A model generated the notes under the pieces. It had not been told where the DNA came from. It searched no databases and saw nothing but the letters and a program-made list of their open reading frames with translations. This document shows, in pieces, positions 6,325-6,399 of a stretch of 6,399 bases of DNA. The position numbers and the translations under genes were made by a program. Each line of letters starts with the position of its first letter. The first letter of the stretch is position 1. This DNA comes from Bacillota bacterium (GTDB lineage Bacteria > Bacillota > Clostridia > Lachnospirales > Lachnospiraceae): assembly GCA_023434365.1 (NCBI GenBank), contig JAEYSV010000024.1, positions 1 to 6,399 of the forward strand, in the 5' to 3' direction.

Positions 6325-6399
6325 TCATGTCACCTTGCTAGGGATGGCAATCTTCGCAGCCCTTAAGTACTGCTTTGGTCTGCGTTTGAGTGTAGTAGG
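6325..6399 (-). CDS. Possible C-terminal end of a transposase gene (continues beyond window)
   Basis: Reading leftward from the right edge, the minus strand is open for 24 codons and stops at TGA (6327-6325). The peptide (PTTLKRRPKQYLRAAKIAIP, then SKVT) is strongly basic, like the tails of IS4-type DDE transposases, which often hold a KRRPK-like segment. The local base composition is also visibly richer in G+C than the operon before it. The stretch is far too short for a firm call, and no terminal inverted repeat could be identified in the 37 bases between the terminator and this stop. It could be a chance open frame. Confidence 0.35.
   Translation of the reverse strand, partial: PTTLKRRPKQYLRAAKIAIPSKVT

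Overview
The window looks like a fragment of an AT-rich, Gram-positive anaerobe of the Clostridia, most likely Lachnospiraceae-like. The reasons are AT-rich codon use, strong AGGAGGG-type ribosome binding sites, clostridial-style promoters, intrinsic terminators, and a secreted protein with cellulose-binding-type modules. No species can be named from the sequence alone.

Layout. (1) Bases 2-613 hold the C-terminal part of a large serine recombinase that enters from the left edge. It is visibly richer in G+C than what follows and signals a mobile or integrated context. (2) Bases 614-816 are non-coding, with a good extended -10 promoter and a pair of direct repeats upstream of it. (3) Bases 817-1899 encode a single-pass membrane protein with a long Pro/Thr/Glu/Lys repeat stalk and an unrecognised C-terminal domain outside the membrane. 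(4) Bases 1900-2193 carry an intrinsic terminator, a second promoter and a strong ribosome binding site. (5) Bases 2194-5490 encode a 1098-residue secreted mosaic protein: signal peptide, two CBM2-like modules, a duplicated block of thrombospondin-type-3/EF-hand-like calcium loops, a beta-rich domain ending in an HFS motif, a von Willebrand factor A domain with an intact MIDAS, more calcium loops, and a C-terminal papain/C39-like cysteine-peptidase-like domain. (6) Bases 5483-6205 overlap its stop codon and encode a small membrane-anchored protein of unknown function, probably translationally coupled. (7) An intrinsic terminator at 6255-6287 closes this two-gene unit. (8) The last 75 bases, on the minus strand, may be the 3' end of a transposase gene.

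Interpretation. The 2194-6205 pair is the most interesting part. A secreted, carbohydrate-binding, calcium-dependent, VWA-bearing protein ends in a putative cysteine peptidase, and a membrane-anchored partner is co-translated with it. This could be a surface adhesin/protease with its anchor or inhibitor, or a toxin-immunity-like pair. The stalked membrane protein upstream has its own promoter and terminator, so any functional link to the pair rests on proximity alone. The recombinase on one side and a possible transposase end on the other suggest that the block lies in an accessory region.
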